Below, piece by piece: positions 17,502 through 26,474 of a DNA stretch of 64,000 bases. Both the position numbers and the translations under genes were made by a program. How positions within the stretch are numbered: position 1 is the first letter of the stretch; each line of letters begins with the position of its first letter. The DNA is from Rhodococcoides kyotonense (GTDB lineage Bacteria > Actinomycetota > Actinomycetes > Mycobacteriales > Mycobacteriaceae), in contig NZ_FZOW01000013.1 of the NCBI RefSeq assembly GCF_900188125.1, forward strand, positions 119,381-183,380, read 5' to 3'. Below the pieces are notes generated by a model, which saw only the letters and a program-made list of their open reading frames with translations, was not told where the DNA came from and ran no database searches.

Positions 17502-19175
17502 ATGACTGTGTTGCTGGGGGTGTCCATGGGTGCCCACGCCGTGCGCATGGCGCTGCCGCGCAACGGTGCGGTGGCGTCGCGGGTGGTTCCGTCGGACCCG
17601 CCGCAGCCCCTCTTCTTCAAGAACCAGGTCATCGACACCGTCGACGACGAAGTGGAGTACCTGGCCGCCGAGTCGATCAGCGCTGTCGCCGCGGAGTCCG
17701 AGCCGTCCCTGAGCACCGGCGTCGCCTATCGAGATGCACGGCAGGCCGACACGCTGCACCGCGCGCTCAAGAACCAGCACCTGCAGAACTACTACCTTGT
17801 TCACGAGGTCGAAGCGGTCATCGAATACCTGATCGCGAGCGGCGAAGCGGCCGGTCACTCGACCGTCGCGCTGTACGACCTCGGTAGCTCGGGACTGAAC
17901 GTCAGCGTCGTGGACCTCGTCGCCCGCCGAGTGGTCGCGTCGAGCCGCAGCACCGAGTTCAGTGGAGATCTGTTCGACGACGTCCTCCGCGACAATCAGC
18001 TCGCGCGTCTCGGCAAGCCGAGTGACGACGCGGACATCGACCTGTTCGAGCGCCGATGCCGCGTCGCGAAGGAACGGTTGTCGAGCAACGACGCCGTCTG
18101 CCTGCCCGACGCGAGCGGAATGATCCTGTTGTCGCGGGACAGCTTCGAGACATTGATCGGTGACACCGTCGACAGGTCGATCGAATTCGCGCGCGACGTC
18201 CTCATCAGTGCACACGTTGCGATCGACGCCGTCGTGCTGATCGGTGGCGGTTCCAGGATCCCGCTCGTGCGTGACCGCGTCGGGAACTCGCTCGATCTTC
18301 CGGCGCTGACACCCAACGAACCCGAGTCCGTCGCTGCCCGTGGTGCCGCGCTGTCGGCGCGGTCGACGCCGGGTCTGGATCGCCCGCGCCCGGTCGCGCG
18401 TCCGGTGCCGACGCCTCCTCGACAGGCAGTGCCCCGCCAGACCCCGTCGCGGCCGCGTCCGGTCGTCCCACCGAGCGCACCCAGGCCGACGGACGCCACG
18501 CCGACCATTTCCATTGCGCGCAAAGATCTTCCGCGCGTGTTGCCTCCCGCATCTCAGCCACCGGTGACACCGACGCCCGCGACTCCCGAGCCCGAGAAGG
18601 CGCCGGTCGCTGCCGAGGCTGCTGCCGAGCCGACGCATTTCGCGTTGAAGAACGTCTACTGGCTCGACGCGGATTTCGATGATTCCGACGGCGAGAACGA
18701 CGAGGAACGCAAGCGTCGGCTCGTGCGAGGTTGGTCGGTCGCAGGCGTCGCCGCCGCAGCGGTCATCGCGGTCGGTGGATTCCTGTTCTCACAGCAGGGC
18801 AGCTCACCCGTCGTCGAGACGTCGGTGACCAACACGCAGACTCAGGCCCCCGCGACGACTCCGAGCGTCGCCGCGACGACGCAGGCGCCCGCCCCGACGC
18901 CGGAAGCACCCGTCGCGCCTGTCGTGCCGCCGCCGGCCGCGACGACTGCCGTCGAGGCGCCCCCTCCGGCTCCGGCACCCGCGCCCGCGCCGCAGCTCGA
19001 GCCTCAGACGCAGAACCCGGTCACCCAGGAAGCGCCGACTCAGGAAGCACCGACCCAGCAGTCTCCGCAGCAACCTGCACCGGCACCTGCGCCTGCACCT
19101 GCTGTTCCGTTGATCCCAGGTCTGCCCGAGTTCACGCTGCCGGTGCTGCCACCGCTGTTCCCGCCTGCGCCCTGA
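17502..19175 (+). CDS. Hsp70-like actin-fold membrane protein (paralogue 1, intact motifs)
   Basis: The 557-residue protein has an N-terminal Hsp70/actin-like ATPase domain. LLGVSMGAHAV corresponds to phosphate-1, LYDLGSSGLNVSVVD to phosphate-2 and VVLIGGGSRIPLV to the adenosine motif, followed by ESVAARGAAL. The substrate-binding domain of true DnaK is missing. Instead there is a Pro-rich linker, one membrane segment (about residues 409-431, WSVAGVAAAAVIAVGGFLF) and an extracytoplasmic tail of about 125 residues rich in Pro, Ala, Thr and Gln. It is one of four such proteins in this window. It stands alone beside the polysaccharide locus, without dynamin genes. A GAGG site precedes the ATG. 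Confidence 0.8.
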   Translation: MTVLLGVSMGAHAVRMALPRNGAVASRVVPSDPPQPLFFKNQVIDTVDDEVEYLAAESISAVAAESEPSLSTGVAYRDARQADTLHRALKNQHLQNYYLVHEVEAVIEYLIASGEAAGHSTVALYDLGSSGLNVSVVDLVARRVVASSRSTEFSGDLFDDVLRDNQLARLGKPSDDADIDLFERRCRVAKERLSSNDAVCLPDASGMILLSRDSFETLIGDTVDRSIEFARDVLISAHVAIDAVVLIGGGSRIPLVRDRVGNSLDLPALTPNEPESVAARGAALSARSTPGLDRPRPVARPVPTPPRQAVPRQTPSRPRPVVPPSAPRPTDATPTISIARKDLPRVLPPASQPPVTPTPATPEPEKAPVAAEAAAEPTHFALKNVYWLDADFDDSDGENDEERKRRLVRGWSVAGVAAAAVIAVGGFLFSQQGSSPVVETSVTNTQTQAPATTPSVAATTQAPAPTPEAPVAPVVPPPAATTAVEAPPPAPAPAPAPQLEPQTQNPVTQEAPTQEAPTQQSPQQPAPAPAPAPAVPLIPGLPEFTLPVLPPLFPPAP

Positions 19176-19176
19176 G

Positions 19177-19707
19177 TCAGTCCGTCATCGGTGCCCGCTG
19201 CCCGCGTGGCCGGATGTGTTCGAAGATCAGGATCGTCTCGGTGGCCGCGACGGCTGGGTGCGCGCTGAGGTTGTCGACGACGAAGTGCCGTAGCGCGGCG
19301 GTGTCCACCGTCGAGACGTGGATCAGGAAGTCGTCGGCACCTGCGATGAAGTAGATGTTCAGCGTCTCCGGAAGTGCGGCGATCTGCTCGCCGAATTCGC
19401 TGATGCGTCGTCGGGCATCTGCTTGGAGGCGCACCGAGATCATGGCCTGGATGCCCTGCCCGAGCGCGTCCGGGTCGATCTCGGCATGGAAGCCGCGGAT
19501 GACGCCACGCTCGACGAGAGACCGGACCCGGCCCAGCGCTGTGGACGGGGCGATGCCCGCGGCGGCGGCCAATGCGTTGTTGGGCATGCGCGCGTCGCGG
19601 CGAAGCTCGTCGATCAGGATGTGGTCGATCGCGTCGAGCGGAGCCCGCCGAACATCCTTCGGTGCGGCAGGCCTCTGACGCGGAGATTCCGAATGTTCTG
19701 TTGCCAT
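19177..19707 (-). CDS. aldR: Lrp/AsnC family regulator, AldR-type
   Basis: The 176-residue protein has an N-terminal winged helix-turn-helix (LDAIDHILIDELRRDARMPNNALAAAAGIAPSTALGRVRSLVERGVIRGF) and a C-terminal RAM/ligand domain (ISVRLQADARRRI, AGADDFLIHVSTVD). It is divergent from an alanine dehydrogenase gene. In M. tuberculosis an Lrp-type AldR is also divergent from ald and controls it in response to amino acids; I infer the same role. The start is ATG 19707; a longer frame upstream would cross the ald promoter. Its stop lies one base from the convergent Hsp70-like gene. Confidence 0.82.
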   Translation of the reverse strand: MATEHSESPRQRPAAPKDVRRAPLDAIDHILIDELRRDARMPNNALAAAAGIAPSTALGRVRSLVERGVIRGFHAEIDPDALGQGIQAMISVRLQADARRRISEFGEQIAALPETLNIYFIAGADDFLIHVSTVDTAALRHFVVDNLSAHPAVAATETILIFEHIRPRGQRAPMTD

Positions 19708-19806
19708 ATGGAGACGATACAGAATTATGTTCACATCTGTTGTGGGTATTTCTTTCGATAATTCATAGTGGTGACATCGCATCAACCCCCACTGCTGGAG
19801 GCGGCA

Positions 19807-20988
19807 ATGAAGATCGGAATTCCACGCGAGATCAAGAACCACGAGTACCGGGTGGCGATCACCCCGGCAGGCGTACACGAACTGGTCTCGCGTGGGCACG
19901 AAGTCGTCATCGAGTCGGAAGCCGGTGCGGGATCGTCCTTCTCGGACACCGACTACAAAGCTGCAGGTGCGCAGATTCTCGTCGACGCGAACGACGTCTG
20001 GGCTACCGCCGATCTCCTTCTGAAGGTGAAAGAGCCTATTGCAGAGGAGTATTCGCGTCTACACAAGGGGCAGGTGCTGTTCACGTACCTGCATCTCGCA
20101 GCGTCGAAGGCGTGCACCGACGCGCTGCTGGCGTCGGGAACGACGTCGATCGCCTACGAAACCGTCACCGCACCCGACGGCTCCCTGCCGCTGCTGGCGC
20201 CGATGAGCGAGGTCGCGGGTCGGCTCGCACCCCAGGCCGGGGCGTATCACATGATGGCGAGCGGCGGTGGGCGCGGCGTGCTGATGGGCGGGGTGCCTGG
20301 TGTTCGACCGGCCAACGTCGTCGTCATCGGCGCGGGCGTATCCGGGCGGAACGCCGTCGCGATCGCACACGGAATGCACGCCGACGTCACGGTTCTCGAT
20401 CTGAATGTCAAGGCGCTCAGGGCAATCGACGACCTCTACCACGGCGCGGTGAAGACCGTCGTCTCCAATGCTTTCGAGCTCGAACAGGCCGTGCTGACCG
20501 CGGACATGGTCATCGGAGCCGTTCTCGTGCCCGGTGCGAAAGCGCCGAAGTTGGTGTCCAACAGTCTGGTTCAGCGAATGAAGCCGGGTTCGGTGCTCGT
20601 CGACATCGCGATCGATCAGGGCGGATGCTTCGAGGACTCGGTCCCCACCACGCACGCGGATCCGACGTACCGCGTCCACGAGTCGGTGTTCTACTGCGTC
20701 GCGAACATGCCCGGTGCGGTGCCGCGGACGTCGACGTACGCGCTGACCAATGCCACGTTGCCGTACGTCGTCGCCCTCGCGGACAAGGGATGGGAGGCCG
20801 CCGTCGCCGCCGATCCCGGTTTGCGCGCGGGCCTCAGCACGCACGAAGGAAAGCTGTTGTCCGCCACGGTTGCTGCGGCCTTCGCGGCGCAGCCACCCGT
20901 GCGTGCAGAGTTGGTCTCCATGCCAACTATGCACGCACAGGCGGCGCAGCCGCACTACCGAGAATGGCGCCCCGACTTGCGGGCCTGA
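19807..20988 (+). CDS. ald: L-alanine dehydrogenase
   Basis: The 393-residue protein begins [20 protein letters not shown] and follows Ald throughout: [36 protein letters not shown], the NAD-binding [19 protein letters not shown], and [19 protein letters not shown]. It catalyses reversible oxidative deamination of L-alanine to pyruvate and ammonia with NAD. GGAGG precedes ATG 19807. The protein is about 20 residues longer than usual. The extra C-terminus begins just after [18 protein letters not shown] and is encoded partly by a palindromic repeat (20899-20938), so the ending was probably altered by that element. The 3' end overlaps the convergent yibE/F gene by 34 bp. Confidence 0.93.
   Translation: MKIGIPREIKNHEYRVAITPAGVHELVSRGHEVVIESEAGAGSSFSDTDYKAAGAQILVDANDVWATADLLLKVKEPIAEEYSRLHKGQVLFTYLHLAASKACTDALLASGTTSIAYETVTAPDGSLPLLAPMSEVAGRLAPQAGAYHMMASGGGRGVLMGGVPGVRPANVVVIGAGVSGRNAVAIAHGMHADVTVLDLNVKALRAIDDLYHGAVKTVVSNAFELEQAVLTADMVIGAVLVPGAKAPKLVSNSLVQRMKPGSVLVDIAIDQGGCFEDSVPTTHADPTYRVHESVFYCVANMPGAVPRTSTYALTNATLPYVVALADKGWEAAVAADPGLRAGLSTHEGKLLSATVAAAFAAQPPVRAELVSMPTMHAQAAQPHYREWRPDLRA
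20899..20938. repeat. Palindromic repeat, copy A (inside the 3' end of ald)
   Basis: GTGCGTGC, AG, AGTTGG, eight loop bases, CCAACT, AT, GCACGCAC: arms of 16 bases with 15 pairs. The same core (CGTGCGTG...AGTTGG / CCAACT...GCACGCAC) recurs at 62531-62600 and 63370-63413. Here it is translated as part of the Ald C-terminus. Confidence 0.75.
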
Positions 20989-22232
20989 GGCTTCGATGGC
21001 CCAGGGGCACCGCCGGGTCGGGCGAGGAGCGCGGCGATCGCCGTCGTCAGCGGAACGGACAGGGCCAACGCGATACCGCCGACCGAAGATCGCACGATCT
21101 CGATCGCGACGGCATCACCGGTGAGCACATCCTGAATCGACCGGCCCGCGACGGAGAACAACAGCAGTAGCGGCAGTGCGCCGCCGGCGTACGCGAGAAC
21201 CAGTGTGTAGACCGTGCTGGCGATGTGGTCACGTCCGACGCGCATCGCCGACGAGAAGATGTCCCGACGGGTCGTCGCCGCATCCGCCGATGCGATCTCG
21301 AACGCCGCCGACGCCTGGGTGATGGTGACGTCGTTGAGCACACCGAGCGAGCCGATGATGAATCCGGCGAGCAGTAGTCCGGTGATGCTGACGTTCTGGA
21401 TATACGCCTGCACGTCGGTGTTCTGTTCCTCCGACAGGCCGGTCAGGTGGGTCATGCGGATCGCGACGTAGGACAGCACCGCCGCGAGGGCCATCGACGT
21501 CAACGTGCCGAGAAGAGCCGAACTGGTGCGCAGGTTCACCCCGTGGGCGAGATAGAGCACGGCATAGAGAATGATCGATCCGGCGACCAGCGCGACGGGA
21601 ATAGCGGGCGCCCCGTCGAGCAGGGCGGGAAGCATGAAGCCGACGAGCACGGCGAACGCGATGACGAGACCGATCAGTGCGCGGAAGCCACGCCACCGTG
21701 CGACGACACAGATCACCACCGCGAACACGCCGACGATCAGGGCGAGCGGGAGGCCTCGGGAGAAGTCGTTGAACGAGTACTGCGTCGTACCGCTCGGGTC
21801 GGTCTGTCGGACCAGTCGGATGTTCTCTCCGGTGCGCAGATCCGGTTGGCCGGGACCGGGGACGATCTCGAGGAGCGTCTTGGTGCCTGCGTTCGGTCCG
21901 GAGTCGATGGACACGATGCTGCGTTGGCAGTCGTAGCCCGCGCTGACGGGAGGCGTCGGGTTTCCGGTGAACACGCGGCCGGCCGACGCGCTGCCGCATG
22001 GCCCGATGTCCTGCGAGACCACCGTTCCTGCCTCGGTCGTGACGGCACCGCCGCCGGACGTCTGGAACGGGAGCGGGACTTCGATGTGCTGCTCACTCGG
22101 CCACAGCGCGACCGCACCCGCGACGACGGCGATTCCGATCGCGACGAGCAGGCCGACGACTATTCGAGCGGCGAGAGGGGTGAGAGGTGCGGGCGTGTTG
22201 GTGTGACCATGACCGTGACCGTGTGACTCCAC
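20955..22232 (-). CDS. YibE/F family membrane protein
   Basis: The 425-residue protein starts with a His-rich leader (ESHGHGHGHTN), one membrane segment near residue 25-45, and an extracytoplasmic domain with two Cys. A block of about seven membrane helices follows, containing the family sequences SGLYIIGSLGV-like FIIGSLGVLNDVTITQASA and YVAIRMTHLTGLSEEQ. YibE/F proteins are of unknown biochemical function. The N-terminal His cluster suggests metal contact, but that is speculation. The GTG at 22232 is taken as the start because no better codon lies before the first membrane helix. The gene overlaps the 3' end of ald. Confidence 0.78.
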   Translation of the reverse strand: MESHGHGHGHTNTPAPLTPLAARIVVGLLVAIGIAVVAGAVALWPSEQHIEVPLPFQTSGGGAVTTEAGTVVSQDIGPCGSASAGRVFTGNPTPPVSAGYDCQRSIVSIDSGPNAGTKTLLEIVPGPGQPDLRTGENIRLVRQTDPSGTTQYSFNDFSRGLPLALIVGVFAVVICVVARWRGFRALIGLVIAFAVLVGFMLPALLDGAPAIPVALVAGSIILYAVLYLAHGVNLRTSSALLGTLTSMALAAVLSYVAIRMTHLTGLSEEQNTDVQAYIQNVSITGLLLAGFIIGSLGVLNDVTITQASAAFEIASADAATTRRDIFSSAMRVGRDHIASTVYTLVLAYAGGALPLLLLFSVAGRSIQDVLTGDAVAIEIVRSSVGGIALALSVPLTTAIAALLARPGGAPGPSKPQARKSGRHSR

Positions 22233-22489
22233 CCAGCAAGACTAGGTGTCGGAGAAGGGAGCTCGGTGGCGGGGAGCAGGGGGGGCGTCCCCCGCCACCT
22301 TCCTGATCGTCCCGGGGGGGATGGGATACGACCAGTGCTCGGGCACAACAAGGTGCCGCACGCCAATCTACAGACTCCACGCCGTTTTGGGAGCAATCGA
22401 AGTATGTTTTTTGCGTCACTTTCAATCACTTTCCCTACTTTCCCGTAAGGAATCGGCGGGTGGGATCGTGACGAAAGGTGATTCGACCG

Positions 22490-23734
22490 CTACTGCGAAT
22501 ACGACGCGAGAAAGTTACCGAAGCGTTCGATCGCGACCGACAGGTCCCGTGCCCAGGGCAGTGTCACGATCCGAACGTGATCGTGACCGGGCCAGTTGAA
22601 CCCGGTGCCCTGCACGACCAGGATCTTCTCCTGCAACAGCAGATCCTGCACGAGCCGCTCGTCGTCGTGGATCTCGTGGACCTCGGGGTCGAGCCGCGGG
22701 AACGCATACAGCGCACCCCTCGGCTTGACGCACGAGACGCCGGGGATCTCGTTGAGCTTCTCCCATGCGACGTCGCGTTGCTCACGCAGACGGCCGCCAG
22801 GGAGAATCAGGTCCTCGATGCTCTGATGTCCACCGAGAGCAACCTGAATCGCGTGCTGGGCAGGCACATTGGGACACAGACGCGTCGACGCGAGCAGATC
22901 GATGCCCTCGATGAACCCGGCCGCATGTTCCTTCGGGCCGGTGATGGCGAGCCAGCCCGAGCGGTAACCCGCAACCCGGTACGCCTTGGACAGCCCGTTG
23001 TACGTCAGACACAGCAGGTCGGGAGCCAGGCTCGCGAGAGACGTGTGCTTCGCGTCGTCGTACAGGATCCGGTCGTAGATCTCGTCGGCGAGCAGGAGCA
23101 GCTGATGGCGTCGTGCCAGGTCGACGATGCCCTGCAGAACCTCGGTCGAGTAGACCGCGCCCGTCGGGTTGTTCGGGTTGATGACAAGCAGCGCCTTGGT
23201 GCGCGGGGTGATCTTCGATTCGATGTCGGCGAGGTCGGGGTTCCACCCGTTCTCCTCGTCGCACAGATAGTGCACGGCCTTGCCGCCGGACAGCGTCGTC
23301 ATCGCCGTCCACAACGGGTAGTCGGGAGCCGGGATCAGCACCTCGTCCCCGTCGTCGAGCAGCGCCTGCATCGTCATCGTGATGAGTTCGGAGACACCGT
23401 TGCCCAGGTAGACGTCGTCGACGTCGAGCTCGGGGAAGCCGGGCTCGAGCTCGTAGCGCGTGACGATGGCGCGTCGCGCGGACAGGATGCCCTTGGACTC
23501 CGAGTAGCCCTGCGCGTAGGGAAGCGCGGCGATCATATCGCGCATGATGACGTCGGGTGCCTCGAAACCGAACGGGGCAGGGTTGCCGATGTTGAGCTTG
23601 AGGATCCGGTGACCCTCGGCTTCCAACCTCGCCGCGTGCGCGTGTACCGGTCCTCGGATCTCGTAGAGAACGTTCTGCAGCTTCGTCGACTGCTGAAGCG
23701 GGCGATGTACGCGCGACTGGTGGGGATGGCTCAC
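22490..23734 (-). CDS. Class I PLP aminotransferase, AlaA/AspC-like
   Basis: The 414-residue protein has the aminotransferase class I/II order: LNIGNPAPFGFEAPD, YSESKGILSARRAIV, NGVSELITMTMQALLDDGDEVLIPAPDYPLW, NPNNPTGAVYS, LADEIYDRI and the PLP lysine in TYNGLSKAYRVAGYRSGW. It resembles AlaA/alanine-glutamate transaminases and the mycobacterial gene usually labelled aspC (Rv0337c), which has the same neighbour, the Fe-S reductase; here about 8 kb separates them. The GTG at 23734 was chosen because the protein then starts near the family's usual N-terminus. Confidence 0.85.
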   Translation of the reverse strand: MSHPHQSRVHRPLQQSTKLQNVLYEIRGPVHAHAARLEAEGHRILKLNIGNPAPFGFEAPDVIMRDMIAALPYAQGYSESKGILSARRAIVTRYELEPGFPELDVDDVYLGNGVSELITMTMQALLDDGDEVLIPAPDYPLWTAMTTLSGGKAVHYLCDEENGWNPDLADIESKITPRTKALLVINPNNPTGAVYSTEVLQGIVDLARRHQLLLLADEIYDRILYDDAKHTSLASLAPDLLCLTYNGLSKAYRVAGYRSGWLAITGPKEHAAGFIEGIDLLASTRLCPNVPAQHAIQVALGGHQSIEDLILPGGRLREQRDVAWEKLNEIPGVSCVKPRGALYAFPRLDPEVHEIHDDERLVQDLLLQEKILVVQGTGFNWPGHDHVRIVTLPWARDLSVAIERFGNFLASYSQ

Positions 23735-23841
23735 GCCCCTATCGTGCCAGGTCTGCCGACGGCATCGCCATCGCATTGTCCGTCCATCTGGCATTGTTCG
23801 TCCACCTGCTGGTGTCGGTGGTCGGTGCGACAATCGTGCGT

Positions 23842-24549
23842 ATGTGCGGACGGTATGCCAGTACCCAGACAGACAGTGATCTTCGGGCGGTGTTCGACAT
23901 CGCGGAGACGGTCGGCGACGAGATTCCGCCGGCGTACAACGTCGCGCCGACGCAGACCGTGCGGACAGTGCTCGAGCGCGCCCCCAAGGACGAGCCCGAC
24001 GCCGACGCCGTTCGCCAGCTCCGGTCCGTCCGGTGGGGCCTGATTCCGTCGTGGGCCAAGGACGTCAAGATCGGCAGCCGCATGATCAACGCGCGGTCGG
24101 AGACGATCACCGAGAAGCCGTCGTTCAAGAAGGCCGCCGCACGTCGGCGATGCATCGTTCCTGCCGACGGGTACTACGAGTGGGAGAAGCGCGACGGCCA
24201 GAAGGTGCCGTACTTCCTTCACGAGGAGGGAGTCCTCGCGATGGCAGGGCTGTACGAGCTGTGGCGTGATCCGGCCAAGGAGGACGACGACCCGGACCGC
24301 TGGTTGTGGTCGGTGACGGTATTGACGTCCCCTGCCGCCGACGCGCTCGGCCACATCCACGATCGTTCGCCGGTCGTCGTCCCCGCAGACCTGCGATCCG
24401 ACTGGCTGAACCCGGCGATCACCGATCTCGGGTCGGTGCAGGAGATGCTGGCGGCCATCCCGGAACCGCGGCTCGTGCCGTACGAGGTCAGCACCGCTGT
24501 CAACAGCGTGAGGAACGACAGTCCGGAACTACTGACACCTGTCGGGTAA
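23842..24549 (+). CDS. SRAP (SOS response-associated peptidase/HMCES) family protein
   Basis: The 235-residue protein begins Met-Cys-Gly-Arg-Tyr-Ala, so Cys2 is exposed after Met removal, as needed for the thiazolidine cross-link to abasic sites. Other SRAP residues are present: PAYNVAPTQTV, WGLIPSWAKD, NARSETITEKPSFKKA, RRCIVPADGYYEWEK and the active His in LGHIHDRSPVVVP. Family members shield abasic sites in single-stranded DNA. The start at 23842 is set by the required Cys2; a 22-residue extension upstream would bury it. It is divergent from the aminotransferase gene. Confidence 0.92.
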   Translation: MCGRYASTQTDSDLRAVFDIAETVGDEIPPAYNVAPTQTVRTVLERAPKDEPDADAVRQLRSVRWGLIPSWAKDVKIGSRMINARSETITEKPSFKKAAARRRCIVPADGYYEWEKRDGQKVPYFLHEEGVLAMAGLYELWRDPAKEDDDPDRWLWSVTVLTSPAADALGHIHDRSPVVVPADLRSDWLNPAITDLGSVQEMLAAIPEPRLVPYEVSTAVNSVRNDSPELLTPVG

Positions 24550-24560
24550 TACTGGTCGGC

Positions 24561-26471
24561 GTGACTCGTACCGCGCTGCCCTTCGGATCCTGGCCGTCCC
24601 CCATCTCCGCGACCGACCTGTCCGCCAGCGGACACCCGGTGGAAGGGGGACGGTTCGTCGGCGGCGAAGTCTGGTGGTCCGAGATGCGCCCGACGGAGAA
24701 CGGACGTACGACGATCTGTCGGTACGTCGACGGTGCCGTCGTCGCGCTTCTGCCGGAGCCGTACAACGCGCGGACCCGTGTCCACGAATACGGCGGCGGC
24801 GCATGGGCGGCCACCGACGACGGCCGAATCGTGTTCGCGGAGTTCTCCGATCAGCGCGTCTACATCACCCGTCCCGGTGATACGCCCGTGCCGTTGACGG
24901 ACAAGCCCGACGTCGCGGCGTCGGTCAGATTCGGCGAGCTGTCCGTCGTCGGCGACGAGATCTTCGCAGTGCGCGAGACTCACGACGGCGAGAAGATCAC
25001 GCGCGACATCTGCGCAATCGACCTGGGCGGCACCGGAGTTCGCTCGGTGGTGTCCGAATCGGACTTCCTCGCCTACCCGCGGCTGTCGCCCGACGGCTCG
25101 AAGCTCGCATGGATCGCGTGGAATCACCCCCAGATGCCCTGGGATGGAACCGAATTGCGCATCGCCGATCTGGCGACCGGTGAGTGGACGACGGTACTCG
25201 GCGGCGTCGAGGAGTCCGTCCTGCAGCCCGAGTGGATCGACGACGACTCGCTGTACGTCATCAGCGACCGCACCGGGTGGTGGAACATCTATCGCACGAC
25301 ACGCGAGGGCGTCGTGACACCGTTGTACGCGGCGGAGGCCGACTTCGGTGCACCACTGTGGCAGCTCGGTGCGCGGTGGTACTCGATCTTGGACGACGGA
25401 AAACTGCTCACGGTCAGGACTTTCGGAACCGAGACGCTCGGCATCCTCGATCCCGCGACCGGGGCGATCGACGACATCGACCTCGGCCCGCTCACATCGG
25501 TGTCGCTCGGCGGGCGTAGCGGATCGAAGGTGCTGCTGAAAACCGGTGGTGCACAGAGCCCCGCCGGGTTGCGGCAACTCGATCTGGACACCCGCAGCGT
25601 CACCGACATCCGGTCGAGCATCGAGACCATCCCCGACGCCGACTACCTTCCGCAGGGTCAGCCGATGACGTTCCACGGTCCCGATCGTGAGGTGCACGCC
25701 ATCGCGTATGCGCCTCGAAGTCCCTTGTTCGAGGGAGTGGAGGGGGAGCTGCCTCCGTACGTCGCGTTCGTGCACGGCGGACCCACGGCGCATGTCGCAC
25801 CCGCGCTCAACTTGGTGTACGCGTACTTCACCAGTCGCGGAATCGGCGTCGTCGACGTCAATTACGGCGGTTCGAGCGGGTACGGCCGTGACTACCGCAA
25901 CAGGCTTCGTGGCCAGTGGGGCATCGTCGACGTCGAGGACACCGTCGCAGCGGTCCAGGGGCTCGCCGATGCCGGCCTGGCGGACCCGGCCAGGTTGGCG
26001 ATCGAGGGCGGGTCGGCCGGTGGCTGGACCGTGCTGGCGGCATTGACCTCGTCGGACGTGTTCGCCTGTGGTGCTTCGTATTACGGTGTCGCAGAACTAG
26101 AACTGTTCGTCGCCGAGACGCACGATTTCGAATCCCGCTACATCGACGGGTTGATCGGCCCGCTGCCCGAGGCCCTCGATCTGTACCGTACTCGGGCGCC
26201 GGTCAACAACGTCGACGGATTGTCGTGCCCGGTGCTGCTGCTCCAGGGGTTGGCGGACCCGATCGTCCCGCCGTCGCAAGCCGAACGTTTCCGTGACGCG
26301 ATGGTGCGCAAGGGAATTCCGCACGCGTACCTGGCCTACGAAGGCGAGTCACACGGGTTCCGAAAGCTCGAGACGCAGGTGAACGCGCGCGAATCCGAGC
26401 TGTCGTTCTACGGCCAGGTGCTCGGCTTCACGCCTCCGGGGATCCCGACGCTCGACTTGTGGAGGCCGTGA
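24561..26471 (+). CDS. S9 family prolyl oligopeptidase-like peptidase
   Basis: The 636-residue protein has an N-terminal beta-propeller (repeats with LSPDGSKLAWIAW and ISDRTGWWNIYR) and a C-terminal alpha/beta hydrolase domain. The catalytic triad is readable: Ser in IEGGSAGGWT, Asp in LLLQGLADPIVPP and His in YEGESHGFRK. There is no signal peptide, so it probably cleaves oligopeptides in the cytoplasm. The start is GTG 24561, 11 bp after the SRAP stop; no ATG lies near the family N-terminus. The two genes are likely co-transcribed. The stop is three bases from the convergent iniC-like gene. Confidence 0.88.
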   Translation: MTRTALPFGSWPSPISATDLSASGHPVEGGRFVGGEVWWSEMRPTENGRTTICRYVDGAVVALLPEPYNARTRVHEYGGGAWAATDDGRIVFAEFSDQRVYITRPGDTPVPLTDKPDVAASVRFGELSVVGDEIFAVRETHDGEKITRDICAIDLGGTGVRSVVSESDFLAYPRLSPDGSKLAWIAWNHPQMPWDGTELRIADLATGEWTTVLGGVEESVLQPEWIDDDSLYVISDRTGWWNIYRTTREGVVTPLYAAEADFGAPLWQLGARWYSILDDGKLLTVRTFGTETLGILDPATGAIDDIDLGPLTSVSLGGRSGSKVLLKTGGAQSPAGLRQLDLDTRSVTDIRSSIETIPDADYLPQGQPMTFHGPDREVHAIAYAPRSPLFEGVEGELPPYVAFVHGGPTAHVAPALNLVYAYFTSRGIGVVDVNYGGSSGYGRDYRNRLRGQWGIVDVEDTVAAVQGLADAGLADPARLAIEGGSAGGWTVLAALTSSDVFACGASYYGVAELELFVAETHDFESRYIDGLIGPLPEALDLYRTRAPVNNVDGLSCPVLLLQGLADPIVPPSQAERFRDAMVRKGIPHAYLAYEGESHGFRKLETQVNARESELSFYGQVLGFTPPGIPTLDLWRP

Positions 26472-26474
26472 CGC

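Noticed and set aside
17502..19175. Annotation of the Hsp70-like proteins as DnaK chaperones
   Set aside because: They lack the substrate-binding and lid domains and end in a membrane helix with a low-complexity tail; the true dnaK is at 55785.
22233..22489. Possible small gene or RNA between yibE/F and the aminotransferase
   Set aside because: Frames crossing this gap end in homopolymeric G/C runs and have no coding features; no tRNA-like fold or strong hairpin was seen.
22478..24043. 521-codon plus-strand frame
   Set aside because: Antisense to the aminotransferase over most of its length; its product resembles no protein I know, whereas the minus strand carries all PLP motifs.
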